This document shows, piece by piece, positions 1-7,716 of a stretch of 64,000 bases of DNA. Numbering within the stretch: the stretch's first letter is position 1; each line of letters starts with the position of its first letter. The stretch is from Bryobacterales bacterium KBS 96 (lineage in GTDB: Bacteria; Acidobacteriota; Terriglobia; Bryobacterales; Bryobacteraceae): contig KB906767.1 in NCBI GenBank assembly GCA_000381625.1, positions 2,706,629 to 2,770,628 on the forward strand. The letters run 5' to 3'. The translations under genes and the position numbers were made by a program. The notes beneath the pieces are model-generated. The model ran no database searches and had not been told where the DNA came from. It saw only the letters and a list, made by a program, of their open reading frames with translations.

Positions 1-1
1 G

Positions 2-88
2 TTAGACGCCAAACGGCGTTGGATCGCAGCCGCCGCGTTTGCGATCCTGATTATCTCGCTATCTCTGACGCCTGTAGGCATGCGATAG
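2..88 (+). CDS. C-terminal end of an unidentified membrane protein (cut by window start)
   Basis: An open frame enters from the left edge and stops at 86-88. Its last 28 residues are basic (DAKRRW) and then strongly hydrophobic (roughly IAAAAFAILIISLSLTP), which looks like a final transmembrane helix with a very short tail. The stop lies 48 bases before the glycosyltransferase start on the same strand, so the two may be co-transcribed. The family cannot be told from this fragment. It could also be a chance open frame. Confidence 0.4.
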   Translation, partial: LDAKRRWIAAAAFAILIISLSLTPVGMR

Positions 89-136
89 AGTGCAAGGGCT
101 GGTTCGGCCCGGCAACACCGCGCCGGATGGGCAACT

Positions 137-895
137 ATGCCGCTGAAGATTTCCGCCACGATCATCACCTACAACGAGGAGCGCAACATCGCCCGAGTGA
201 TCGAGAGCCTGAGATGCTGCGATGAAATCCTTGTGCTCGACAGCGGCTCCATCGACCGAACGGTGGAAATCGCGGCGAAGCTGGGGGCGCGTGTCGTCGA
301 GGCGTCTTGGCATGGCTATGCAGCGCAGAAGAATATAGCCGCTGAACTCGCTCAGAACGACTGGATTTTGTCCCTCGACGCGGATGAGAGTTTGAGCGAA
401 GCGCTCGAAGCCGAGATCTGGCAGATTAAAAAGGGCGGCGCCCAATATGACGGCTACACGATGCCGCGGCTTGCGCAATACCTGGGCCGCTGGATCTTGC
501 ACGGCGGCTGGTATCCGGACAGGAAAGTCCGGCTATTCGACAGGCGAAAAGCAAGATGGGTTGGCGAATTCGTCCACGAGAGCGTGATCGTGGAGGGCCG
601 CGTGGGACATCTTCAATCCAACATTCTGCACTTCACCTGCAGTTCTCTCACGGAGCACGTGAAATCGATGGACCGATACACGACCCTCGCGGCCGAGCAG
701 ATTGTTTCGAGCCGCGAGAAGATTACGCTGGCTCGTCTGCTGCTCGATCCGCCGTGGACGTTTTTCCGCACGTACCTTTTGAGAGGCGGTTTTTTGGATG
801 GAGCCGAAGGATTAACGATTGCCTACATGGCTGCCTTCTACAACTTCATGAAATATACGAAGGCGAGGAATATGCAGCCGGGGCGCGATGCGTAG
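137..895 (+). CDS. GT2-family glycosyltransferase, WaaE/KdtX-like
   Basis: 252 aa, the usual size for the short LPS-core beta-glucosyltransferase-like GT2 enzymes. The protein opens with the GT-A nucleotide-sugar fold (SATIITYNEERNI at 6-18), has VLDSGSIDRT around 33-42 and the metal/nucleotide-binding DAD at 81-83 in LSLDADES. The motif GGWYPDRKVRLFDR near 125 is typical of this subfamily. It would transfer a sugar from a nucleotide donor to a lipid or LPS-type acceptor at the inner face of the membrane. A GT4 glycosyltransferase follows 109 bases downstream on the same strand, which supports a role in surface glycan synthesis. The ATG at 137 is the only start that keeps the conserved N-terminus; its ribosome site is weak. 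The exact sugar is unknown. Confidence 0.88.
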   Translation: MPLKISATIITYNEERNIARVIESLRCCDEILVLDSGSIDRTVEIAAKLGARVVEASWHGYAAQKNIAAELAQNDWILSLDADESLSEALEAEIWQIKKGGAQYDGYTMPRLAQYLGRWILHGGWYPDRKVRLFDRRKARWVGEFVHESVIVEGRVGHLQSNILHFTCSSLTEHVKSMDRYTTLAAEQIVSSREKITLARLLLDPPWTFFRTYLLRGGFLDGAEGLTIAYMAAFYNFMKYTKARNMQPGRDA

Positions 896-900
896 TGCAA

Positions 901-942
901 GGCAGGCCTCGAAGCGAGTGTCGAGGCAGACTTAGAGTCTGC
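901..942. repeat. REP-like pair of overlapping hairpins
   Basis: Two inverted repeats sit in the gap between the glycosyltransferases. GCCTCGA (906-912) pairs with TCGAGGC (921-927). GCAGACT (926-932) pairs with AGTCTGC (936-942) around a three-base loop. They share two bases, so the hairpins exclude each other. There is no T-run, so a simple intrinsic terminator is unlikely. The GCCTCGA/TCGAGGC arm resembles the palindrome at 53446-53463. Confidence 0.45.
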
Positions 943-1004
943 ACCACAATGAACCCTGGTGATGGGCACGGCCTGCCTCGTCGCTACAACAGATTACGAA
1001 TTTC

Positions 1005-1907
1005 GTGAACATCCTCCATATCGATACCGGAACCGAAATGCGCGGAGGCCAGCATCAGGTCTTGTTGCTCATTCACGCACTGGCACGCGAAGGACAGGAA
1101 AATCTGCTGCTCGGCCGCCCCGGCAGCCCGCTCTTCCACACGGCTGCGGCCGAAGGCATCGCGACCCGCGCCGCGGATCTGAGTGGCATCTGGCGATTTT
1201 CGAGCAGGTTTGACATCGTCCATGTACACGATGCTCGCGCCCATACGGCCGCGGCCATCGCTTCCCGAACGCCCTTCGTCGTCTCGCGCCGCGTTGCATT
1301 TTCGGTCCGACGCGGTTTGCTCTCCCGCTGGAAATACGCGCGCGCCGCACGGTTTTTGGCAGTGTCGAAATTCGCCGCATCACAACTGATCGCCGCCGGC
1401 ATCCCAACGGAACGCATCGACGTTGTCTACGATGCCGTTGGCCCCGCCACGCCCGCCGAGTGGAGCGGCGACGCCCCGGCCGTCGCTCTTGCATCGAGGG
1501 ACCCCGGCAAAGGACGCGATCTGATTGAGCAGGCATCCTCGTTTACGGTCGTTCCGGTCCATTTCTCCAACGACCTGACTCGCGATTTGCGGCGAGCCTC
1601 GATGTTCGTTTACATCACGCGATCCGAGGGCCTTGGGTCGGCGGCTCTTCTGGCGATGGCAATGGGCATTCCCGTTGTCGCCAGCCGTACCGGCGGCCTT
1701 GCCGAAGTATTCGAGCACGGAGTTTCGGGGCTTTACACGGATAACGATCCGAAAGCAATTGCTTCCGCGATAACAGAGCTATCCAGCAATCGCGACCTCG
1801 CCACGCGGATCATTGCCGGCGGAAGGCGCCGCGTGGCCGATCTGTTTTCCATCGAACGGCTGGTCAAAGGCACTCTCGCTTCCTACGAAAAGGCTTTGCG
1901 TGGGTGA
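1005..1907 (+). CDS. GT4-family glycosyltransferase
   Basis: 300 aa starting at a GTG. The N-terminal Rossmann half carries the acceptor-side motif HIDTGTEMRGGQHQV (5-19), as in WaaG-like enzymes. The C-terminal half has the donor-binding E-x7-E region (EGLGSAALLAMAMGIPVVAS, from about 208) followed by TGGLAEV, the GT-B signature of retaining GT4 enzymes. It is shorter than many family members (350-400 aa): the linker between the two halves is compact. It probably adds a sugar to the same glycan as the upstream GT2 enzyme. Its stop (1905-1907) is one base before the prepilin peptidase ATG, implying translational coupling. Acceptor and donor are unknown. Confidence 0.85.
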   Translation: MNILHIDTGTEMRGGQHQVLLLIHALAREGQENLLLGRPGSPLFHTAAAEGIATRAADLSGIWRFSSRFDIVHVHDARAHTAAAIASRTPFVVSRRVAFSVRRGLLSRWKYARAARFLAVSKFAASQLIAAGIPTERIDVVYDAVGPATPAEWSGDAPAVALASRDPGKGRDLIEQASSFTVVPVHFSNDLTRDLRRASMFVYITRSEGLGSAALLAMAMGIPVVASRTGGLAEVFEHGVSGLYTDNDPKAIASAITELSSNRDLATRIIAGGRRRVADLFSIERLVKGTLASYEKALRG

Positions 1908-1908
1908 C

Positions 1909-2730
1909 ATGCCCGGCATTTTCGCCGTCATCGCCGGAGTGTTTGGCCTTGTCTTCGGCAGTTTTCTAAACGTTTGTATTTACCGTTTGCCGCGCGACTT
2001 GTCCGTCGTGGCGCCCCGATCTTTCTGCCCATCCTGTCAGCGCCAGATTCTTTGGCACGAAAACATTCCGCTGTTGAGCTATGCGTTACTCGGCGGCCGG
2101 TGCCGAACCTGTAAGGCGCCGATCGGCTGGCGCTACCCAGCCGTCGAGGCCATGACGGCGGCATTGTTCGCGGGAACCGTGTTCGAGTTCGGCCTGACAA
2201 TCGCCGCCATGAAATGGATTGTATTTGGCTGCATGATGGTGGTTCTGTTCTGGACGGACGTCGAGACCCGACTCCTTCCGGATGAACTGACACTCGGCGG
2301 CATGGCTATTGGCCTCGGTTTCTCCTTGTTTGTCCCGCAATCCGATGGGCCGGCCGCGCTGCTTGCGCCGGGAGCAGCCGCGCCGGTCGCCTCGCTATTG
2401 AATTCCGCCATTGCGGCATTTCTTCTATCCGTGCCGTTCGTCGCTTTCTCTTACGGGTATGCCCGACTGCGGAACATCATGCCGCCGGGTTGGGGAGACG
2501 TGAAGCTGCTGGGAATGCTCGGAGCCTTCCTGGGACTCGGACAAGGGATATTAGCCATGATGCTGGGCGCGACCGGCGGGGCAATTCTGGGCGGGGGTTA
2601 TATTCTGGTTAAGAAGAAGGACCCGCGAACCCACGCGCTGCCTTTGGGCACGTTTTTGTGTGCCGGCGGAATTGTTGCGGCATTTTGGGGGCCTCGCATC
2701 ATTCAATGGTGGTGGCGTCTCAACGGCTAA
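1909..2730 (+). CDS. pilD: Prepilin peptidase / N-methyltransferase (A24)
   Basis: 273 aa integral membrane enzyme that cleaves type IV prepilin or pseudopilin leader peptides and methylates the new N-terminus. The N-terminal zinc site is visible as CPSC (40-43) and CRTC (65-68). The two catalytic aspartates of A24 peptidases lie in TDVETRLLPDE (D117) and in GWGDVKLLG (D197). Several hydrophobic segments surround them. ATG 1909 was chosen because the protein then begins MPGIFAVIAGVFGLVFGSFLN, the standard start; an in-frame ATG at 1813 would overlap the previous gene heavily and adds no conserved sequence. No pilin genes are in view, so its substrates are encoded elsewhere. Confidence 0.93.
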   Translation: MPGIFAVIAGVFGLVFGSFLNVCIYRLPRDLSVVAPRSFCPSCQRQILWHENIPLLSYALLGGRCRTCKAPIGWRYPAVEAMTAALFAGTVFEFGLTIAAMKWIVFGCMMVVLFWTDVETRLLPDELTLGGMAIGLGFSLFVPQSDGPAALLAPGAAAPVASLLNSAIAAFLLSVPFVAFSYGYARLRNIMPPGWGDVKLLGMLGAFLGLGQGILAMMLGATGGAILGGGYILVKKKDPRTHALPLGTFLCAGGIVAAFWGPRIIQWWWRLNG

Positions 2731-2770
2731 ATGAGACGCATCGACTTGGTGTAGGATAGGACTTTACGAC

Positions 2771-3613
2771 ATGAAGGAATTGCTGCAGGCGTTGACGCCT
2801 GAGGAGCCCGAGTGGCGACTTGCCATCCAGATCGATCCGAAGCGGCTGCCTTCACATATCGCCATCATCATGGACGGAAACGGACGTTGGGCTCGCCAGC
2901 GTAATTTTCCGCGAATTCTCGGCCATCGCGCCGGTGTCAGCGTGGTTCGCACAACTGCCGAAACCTGCGCACAGATGGACATCGAGACCCTCACGCTCTA
3001 CGCCTTCTCGGTCGAGAACTGGAAAAGGCCGAGACACGAAGTGGAAGGGCTGTGGCGTCTTCTTCGATACTACCTGCGCCGTGAACTGCCCACGTTGATG
3101 AAAAACGACATTCAACTGGTGGCAATTGGGCGCGTGGAGTCGCTGCCTACACCCGTACAAGACGATCTGCAGCGCGTGATGGAAACGACTTCGCGCAATC
3201 GCGGCATGCGTCTGAATCTCGCGATCAACTATGGCGGCCGGACGGAAATCGTCGACGCCGTAAACGCCATGATCGACAACGCGCGGCTCGAAGGCACTCT
3301 CGATTCGCTCGAAGTGACCGAAGACACAATCGCTTCGCACCTCTATACTTCGGGGGTTCGAGATCCCGATCTGCTCATTCGCACTTCGGGAGAGATGCGC
3401 ATCAGCAATTTCCTCCTCTGGCAAATCGCGTATTCCGAGCTATACGTGACGGAAACGCTATGGCCGGATTTTACGCGCATGAACCTGCTTGAAGCGGTTC
3501 TCGATTATCAGAATCGCGAGCGGCGCTTCGGCGGAATTATACGGCACAGTCCCGCGTCGTCTATCGACGAATCGGAGTTCATACCGGAAGAATTGGAAAT
3601 CCCGGCTCGCTAA
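2771..3613 (+). CDS. uppS: Undecaprenyl diphosphate synthase (cis-prenyltransferase)
   Basis: 280 aa. Condenses isopentenyl diphosphate with farnesyl diphosphate to give the C55 lipid carrier for peptidoglycan and surface glycans. The signature IIMDGNGRWARQR begins at 32, with catalytic D35. Later family blocks are LAINYGGR, DLLIRTSGEMRISNFLLWQ and YSELYVTETLWPDF. The 30-residue N-terminal extension is longer than in E. coli UppS (253 aa). A purine-rich AGGATAGGA lies upstream of the ATG. cdsA follows 25 bases downstream, the common bacterial uppS-cdsA order, so the pair is probably one transcript. Confidence 0.96.
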   Translation: MKELLQALTPEEPEWRLAIQIDPKRLPSHIAIIMDGNGRWARQRNFPRILGHRAGVSVVRTTAETCAQMDIETLTLYAFSVENWKRPRHEVEGLWRLLRYYLRRELPTLMKNDIQLVAIGRVESLPTPVQDDLQRVMETTSRNRGMRLNLAINYGGRTEIVDAVNAMIDNARLEGTLDSLEVTEDTIASHLYTSGVRDPDLLIRTSGEMRISNFLLWQIAYSELYVTETLWPDFTRMNLLEAVLDYQNRERRFGGIIRHSPASSIDESEFIPEELEIPAR

Positions 3614-3638
3614 GAGCGATGATTGTAACGCGCTGACT

Positions 3639-4406
3639 ATGAAGCGGGTTATCACCGGGGTTCTACTTGCGCTGGCCGCATCCTACGTCATTTTCTTTGC
3701 GCCGCTCTTAGTCTTTAAGATTGTCGCTCTTTATCTGGCGGTGACCTGCTACTGGGAGTACACGGGCATCGTGGCGGCGCATGGAGTCCGCCGGCCTTCC
3801 GTGTTTGGCGCCCTGGCGGGTGTTCTTTTTCTATTTGCGCCGGCCTACATCCCTCTGGGCCTAAGTCTGCTGGCGATTCTGGCGCTGATCGCCGCGCTGC
3901 ATCATGACAATTTGCACGACGTGCTGCCGCAGGTCGCCGCGGAATTTCTTGGCGCCATTTACACGTTCCTGCCCTGGCGTTTTGCGGAACTGCTGAGGAT
4001 TAAGAGCGTCCACTGGGTCTTCTTCGCGGTCGCGTTGAACTGGGCCGGCGATTCGGCCGCCTACTACGCGGGCCGGGCTTTCGGGCGCCATCGCATGGCG
4101 CCGGTTATCAGCCCGAAAAAGAGCTGGGAGGGAGCCGCCGGCTCCGTCGTTGGGTCGCTCGTCTTCGGTCTCATTTACATGGGCTACTTTCAGCCGGATG
4201 TCGCGTTGTGGAAAATTGCGGCGATCGCGGTTGTGGCGAACATCGCTGGCCAATTCGGCGACCTCGCCGAGTCGGCCATTAAGCGCGGGGCCGGGGTGAA
4301 AGACAGTGGGAAAATGCTGCCTGGGCACGGCGGCATGCTCGATCGCGTCGATAGCAGCCTCTTTGCGTTGCCCGTCGTCTACGCCCTCGTGCTGCTGATC
4401 GGCTAA
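3639..4406 (+). CDS. cdsA: Phosphatidate cytidylyltransferase
   Basis: 255 aa polytopic membrane enzyme making CDP-diacylglycerol from phosphatidate and CTP, the branch point of phospholipid synthesis. The CDS family signature is present near the C-terminus: ESAIKRGAGVKDSGKMLPGH, directly followed by GGMLDRVDS. SPKKSWEG lies at mid-protein. Multiple hydrophobic helices cover the N-terminal half. ATG 3639 gives the expected start MKRVITGVLLALAAS; the reading frame extends further upstream, but that part overlaps uppS and is not family-like. Confidence 0.95.
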   Translation: MKRVITGVLLALAASYVIFFAPLLVFKIVALYLAVTCYWEYTGIVAAHGVRRPSVFGALAGVLFLFAPAYIPLGLSLLAILALIAALHHDNLHDVLPQVAAEFLGAIYTFLPWRFAELLRIKSVHWVFFAVALNWAGDSAAYYAGRAFGRHRMAPVISPKKSWEGAAGSVVGSLVFGLIYMGYFQPDVALWKIAAIAVVANIAGQFGDLAESAIKRGAGVKDSGKMLPGHGGMLDRVDSSLFALPVVYALVLLIG

Positions 4407-4412
4407 CTCGAC

Positions 4413-4446
4413 CCTACATGGCCGGGTGAGCGTGGCATTGCGCCGG
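4413..4446. repeat. Short intergenic repeat with GGCCGG/CCGGCC stem
   Basis: Just past cdsA the sequence CTCGACCCTACA is followed by CATGGCCGG and GAGCGTG, and GGCCGG pairs with CCGGCC across a 17-base loop. The same two modules occur in the same order at 53457-53510, further apart. This may be a shared small interspersed element or a weak hairpin terminator without a T-run. Short matches like these can arise by chance in GC-rich DNA. Confidence 0.3.
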
Positions 4447-4483
4447 CCACGACAGAGCCGAACAGCCCAGGCGCGGTAAAAAC

Positions 4484-4819
4484 TCAACTTGGATGCGGCG
4501 CTCTTGTGCGGGTCCGCACGAGGATTTCCAGCGCAACATCTCCGTCCGGATCGCTTCTGTAGCGTACTGTAACGCGGTCCTTCGTCCGGAGATCCTTGCT
4601 CATTTTCGTCGTCGATTTGATGATGAAGGTCCTGTGTTCCGGCGGCCGGCCCAATACACTCCGGGAAACCGTGATGTGAGCAGAATCAAGTTCGGTCACT
4701 GTGCCTGCAAAGAACTGCGGACGCGGACGCGAGGCTGGTTTCTTCGGAGCATCCTGCGCGCACAGTAGCGCGCTGAGCAGTGCGACCGGCATCAATAGCC
4801 GGACGATTCGATTCCACAT
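4484..4819 (-). CDS. Small secreted protein of unknown function
   Basis: 111 aa from the ATG at 4819. It begins with a signal peptide (MWNRIVRLLMPVALLSALLC, cleavage probably near AQDA) and a short Pro/Lys/Arg linker. A single beta-rich domain follows: FFAGTVTELDSAHITVSRS, then RTFIIKSTTKMSKDLRTKDRVTVRY. This resembles the small OB-like repeats of DUF5666-type proteins. The cysteine at the end of the hydrophobic stretch does not fit a lipobox (LLC without a small residue before Cys). An in-frame ATG 16 codons upstream was rejected because it would put residues before a clean signal sequence. No function can be assigned. Confidence 0.6.
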   Translation of the reverse strand: MWNRIVRLLMPVALLSALLCAQDAPKKPASRPRPQFFAGTVTELDSAHITVSRSVLGRPPEHRTFIIKSTTKMSKDLRTKDRVTVRYRSDPDGDVALEILVRTRTRAPHPS

Positions 4820-4898
4820 GATCGTTGTAAAGGCGAGCAGGATTACTCCTGTGTAACACACATGCAAGTCCCAGTCTGCCTCTTGCTAAGTTATGACG

Positions 4899-5777
4899 TT
4901 AGAACACCATCATCGGGTGATACACATTAGGGAACTTTAACTGGCCGATGGCGATGAGATCGCCCGAAGATGAAATGGCTTTCACAAATGGAGCGCCAGG
5001 CCGGACCACAAACGGAGATGCTCGAAACTCCCTTCCCTGCCGCACGCGCATCTCGCCGATTTCATCGACTCGAACGCAAGGGAATTCAGAGAGAAGCTTG
5101 GCGGGGGGGATAACCGCTTGCTCCAGGCTCGCGGACTCCGACAGCCGCTCCAATCGATCGAACGTCCAGGAGCCGGCCACATCGAATTCGCCACTCCTGG
5201 TCCGCCGTAGTGAAGTAAGAATCGCGCCGCAACCGAGCTTTTCACCAAGCTCGTGCGCAATGGCGCGGATATACGTTCCGGCCGAGCATGTGACGGTGAG
5301 GCGCAGCATTTCGCCAGCTATTTCACGTACATCCAGTTGCTTCACTTCCACTTCGACCGGAGCAAGAACGACCGGCTGCTGTTTCCTGGCCAGCTTGTAA
5401 GCCGGCACACCGTTAATCTTCTTCGCCGAAACCGACGGCGGCGTTTGCATGATCGTGCCCCGGAACGCCGCCAGCGCCTCGATGACATCCTCGCGGCCCG
5501 GGATCGGCCTGTTCGTGGGCATCACATTGCCATCGGCGTCGAAAGTGTCGGATACGGCTCCGAGCCGCATCTCGGCTTCATACGTCTTGTCGTTGCCTCC
5601 ATAGAACTGCGCCAAGCGAGTCGCCGTTCCCGTCACGAGAACTAAGAGCCCGGTGGCCATTGGATCGAGAGTTCCCAGATGTCCGGCGCGCTTCGTCTTT
5701 GCCAGCCGGCGCCAGCGGTTCACTACATCGTGACTGGTGCAGCCAGATGGCTTATCAATTAGGACAATTCCGTTCAT
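4899..5777 (-). CDS. truB: tRNA pseudouridine-55 synthase
   Basis: 292 aa. Makes the universal pseudouridine 55 in the T-loop of tRNAs. The protein opens with GIVLIDKPSGCTSHDVV (3-19) and contains the TruB catalytic motif GHLGTLDPMATGLL with the nucleophilic aspartate at 38. Downstream blocks (KTYEAEMRLG, GTYIRAIAHELGE) also fit. The length is normal. It diverges from the ABC exporter with 71 bases between the two starts. truB often sits beside rbfA/infB, but neither is present here. Confidence 0.96.
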   Translation of the reverse strand: MNGIVLIDKPSGCTSHDVVNRWRRLAKTKRAGHLGTLDPMATGLLVLVTGTATRLAQFYGGNDKTYEAEMRLGAVSDTFDADGNVMPTNRPIPGREDVIEALAAFRGTIMQTPPSVSAKKINGVPAYKLARKQQPVVLAPVEVEVKQLDVREIAGEMLRLTVTCSAGTYIRAIAHELGEKLGCGAILTSLRRTRSGEFDVAGSWTFDRLERLSESASLEQAVIPPAKLLSEFPCVRVDEIGEMRVRQGREFRASPFVVRPGAPFVKAISSSGDLIAIGQLKFPNVYHPMMVF

Positions 5778-5848
5778 GGCGCCCCGATAGCAATTTTCCG
5801 AGAAATATGTACGTTAGTCTGTAAGCGAGGGCTCACGAGGACGCAAGC

Positions 5849-7702
5849 TTGGAAGAAGAAGTATTAGGAAAAGCCTACGACGGCCGGTTGATGCGGCGGC
5901 TGCTTACCTACATGCGGCCCTACCGCGTGGTTGTGGCGGCATCGCTCGTACTGCTTCTGTTCGACTCGCTGCTGCAGATCCTTGGACCTTTGTTGACGAA
6001 ACTCGCCATCGATCGCTATCTGGTCCCCGCTACGCATACTATCAAAACCCCTATCGATGCGTGGCTTTCAAGCGATCCGTGGACTGGTTTAACGCAGTTG
6101 ACCGGCATCTATCTGGCCGCAATCGTATTCGGGTTCGCTTTCAATTTCGGCCAGACATATCTCATGCAATGGACAGGCCAGAAGGCCATGTTCGATCTGC
6201 GCCGGCAGTTGATGACACATCTGCAGACGCTTGACGTTGCATTTTTCGACAGGAATCCCGTCGGACGCCTTGTCACGCGCGTGACAACGGACGTGGACGT
6301 ACTAAACGATCTGTTCGCTTCCGGGTTAGTCACGATTATTGGCGATATTTTCATGCTGTCGTTCGTGATTCTGACCATGTTCGATCTCAGTCCCGGCATG
6401 ACTCTGCTGATGCTCGCGGTGATGCCGCTGGTCGTGTGGGTGACCATCCGTTTTCGAAAGGCGGCATCGCACAGTTACCGGCGCATTCGCGTGGCGATCG
6501 CAAAAATAAACGCTTACATCCAGGAACACATCGCCGGGATCGCCGTGCTGCAATTGTTCAATCGGGAAGAGCGCAGCAAGGCGGAGTTCGAAGAAATAAA
6601 CCGCGCGCACATGGACGCGTTCAAGGACGCGATCACCGCATACGGCTGGTTTTATCCCGTGGTCGAGTTTCTGGGCATGAGCGCGCTGGCTCTGCTGCTA
6701 GCCTATGGCGGCTTCCGTATCCGCCAAGGAGCTCTCACGCTCGGCGTGCTGGTGGCCTTTTTTCAATACGGATTGCGATTTTTCCGGCCCATTCAGGATC
6801 TCAGCGACAAATACAATATCCTGCAATCGGCAATGGCGGCATCGGAACGTATTTTCAAGCTGCTGGATACGAAGGCTGAGATCGTTTCTCCGGCCCACTA
6901 CCAGCGATTTCCGGATGAGCCGGTAGGCATCGAATTCGACCACGTCTGGTTCGCTTACAGCGGCGAAGATTGGGTTCTGAAAGACGTATCGTTCCGAATC
7001 TCGCCGGGTGAAACCATTGCGATCGTCGGCCACACCGGCGCCGGCAAAACAACGCTGATCAGCATCTTGCTCCGGTTTTACGACATTCAAAAGGGATCGA
7101 TCCGGATCGGCGGCTACGACATCCGGCAATACGACATTCAGGATTTACGGCGTCATTTCGGCGTTGTGCTGCAGGATCCTTATCTATTCGCCGGCACCAT
7201 CGCCAGCAATATACGGTTGGGCACGGAATGGATCACCGAAGAGCAAATCGCCGCCGCCGCGGAGCGCGTCAACTTTCTCGATTTCGTGGAGACCCTGCCC
7301 AACGCATTCAACCAGGCCGTGCGTGAGCGAGGCAGCGGCTTTTCAACCGGCCAGAAGCAATTGATGAATTTCGCCCGCGCGCTGGCCCACGATCCCCGAA
7401 TTCTGATTCTCGATGAGGCGACATCGAGCGTCGATACGGAGACCGAGTATCGAGTACGCGATGCGTTGAGCCGGCTTGTCGAAGGGCGGACCTCGCTCGT
7501 GATCGCTCACCGGCTCTCGACCATACAAAGAGCGGATCGCATCCTGGTTACGCACAAAGCGCAGCTACGCGAGATCGGAACCCACCAGGAATTGCTCGCG
7601 TTGCGCGGCATCTATTGGAAGCTCTACCAGCTCCAGTACAAGGAGCAGGAAGTTGCTGCCGTGCCGGCCGGAAGCGACGCCATGCTGCGGTTCCCGGAAT
7701 AG
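5849..7702 (+). CDS. ABC exporter, fused permease and ATPase (MsbA/LmrA type)
   Basis: 617 aa half-transporter. Residues about 20-330 form a six-helix type I exporter domain. The ATPase follows, with Walker A GHTGAGKTT (about 393-401), a signature read as FSTGQKQL near 496, Walker B ILILDEATSS near 517 and the H-loop IAHRLST near 552. The signature differs from LSGGQ, as often seen in half-exporters that work in pairs. The start is a TTG at 5849 with CGAGGA placed seven bases upstream; the next residues (EEEVLGKAYD) precede the elbow helix normally. It likely exports a lipid or drug-like substrate as a homodimer or with a partner encoded elsewhere. The substrate cannot be inferred. Confidence 0.9.
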   Translation: MEEEVLGKAYDGRLMRRLLTYMRPYRVVVAASLVLLLFDSLLQILGPLLTKLAIDRYLVPATHTIKTPIDAWLSSDPWTGLTQLTGIYLAAIVFGFAFNFGQTYLMQWTGQKAMFDLRRQLMTHLQTLDVAFFDRNPVGRLVTRVTTDVDVLNDLFASGLVTIIGDIFMLSFVILTMFDLSPGMTLLMLAVMPLVVWVTIRFRKAASHSYRRIRVAIAKINAYIQEHIAGIAVLQLFNREERSKAEFEEINRAHMDAFKDAITAYGWFYPVVEFLGMSALALLLAYGGFRIRQGALTLGVLVAFFQYGLRFFRPIQDLSDKYNILQSAMAASERIFKLLDTKAEIVSPAHYQRFPDEPVGIEFDHVWFAYSGEDWVLKDVSFRISPGETIAIVGHTGAGKTTLISILLRFYDIQKGSIRIGGYDIRQYDIQDLRRHFGVVLQDPYLFAGTIASNIRLGTEWITEEQIAAAAERVNFLDFVETLPNAFNQAVRERGSGFSTGQKQLMNFARALAHDPRILILDEATSSVDTETEYRVRDALSRLVEGRTSLVIAHRLSTIQRADRILVTHKAQLREIGTHQELLALRGIYWKLYQLQYKEQEVAAVPAGSDAMLRFPE

Positions 7703-7716
7703 TTGCAAACGGCTGT

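Noticed and set aside
4413-4446. Intrinsic terminator after cdsA
   Set aside because: A stem is possible, but the 17-base loop and lack of a T-run make it weak; listed only as a possible repeat.
4484-4819. Lipoprotein call for the small secreted protein
   Set aside because: The cysteine after the hydrophobic core is preceded by Leu-Leu, which does not fit a lipobox.
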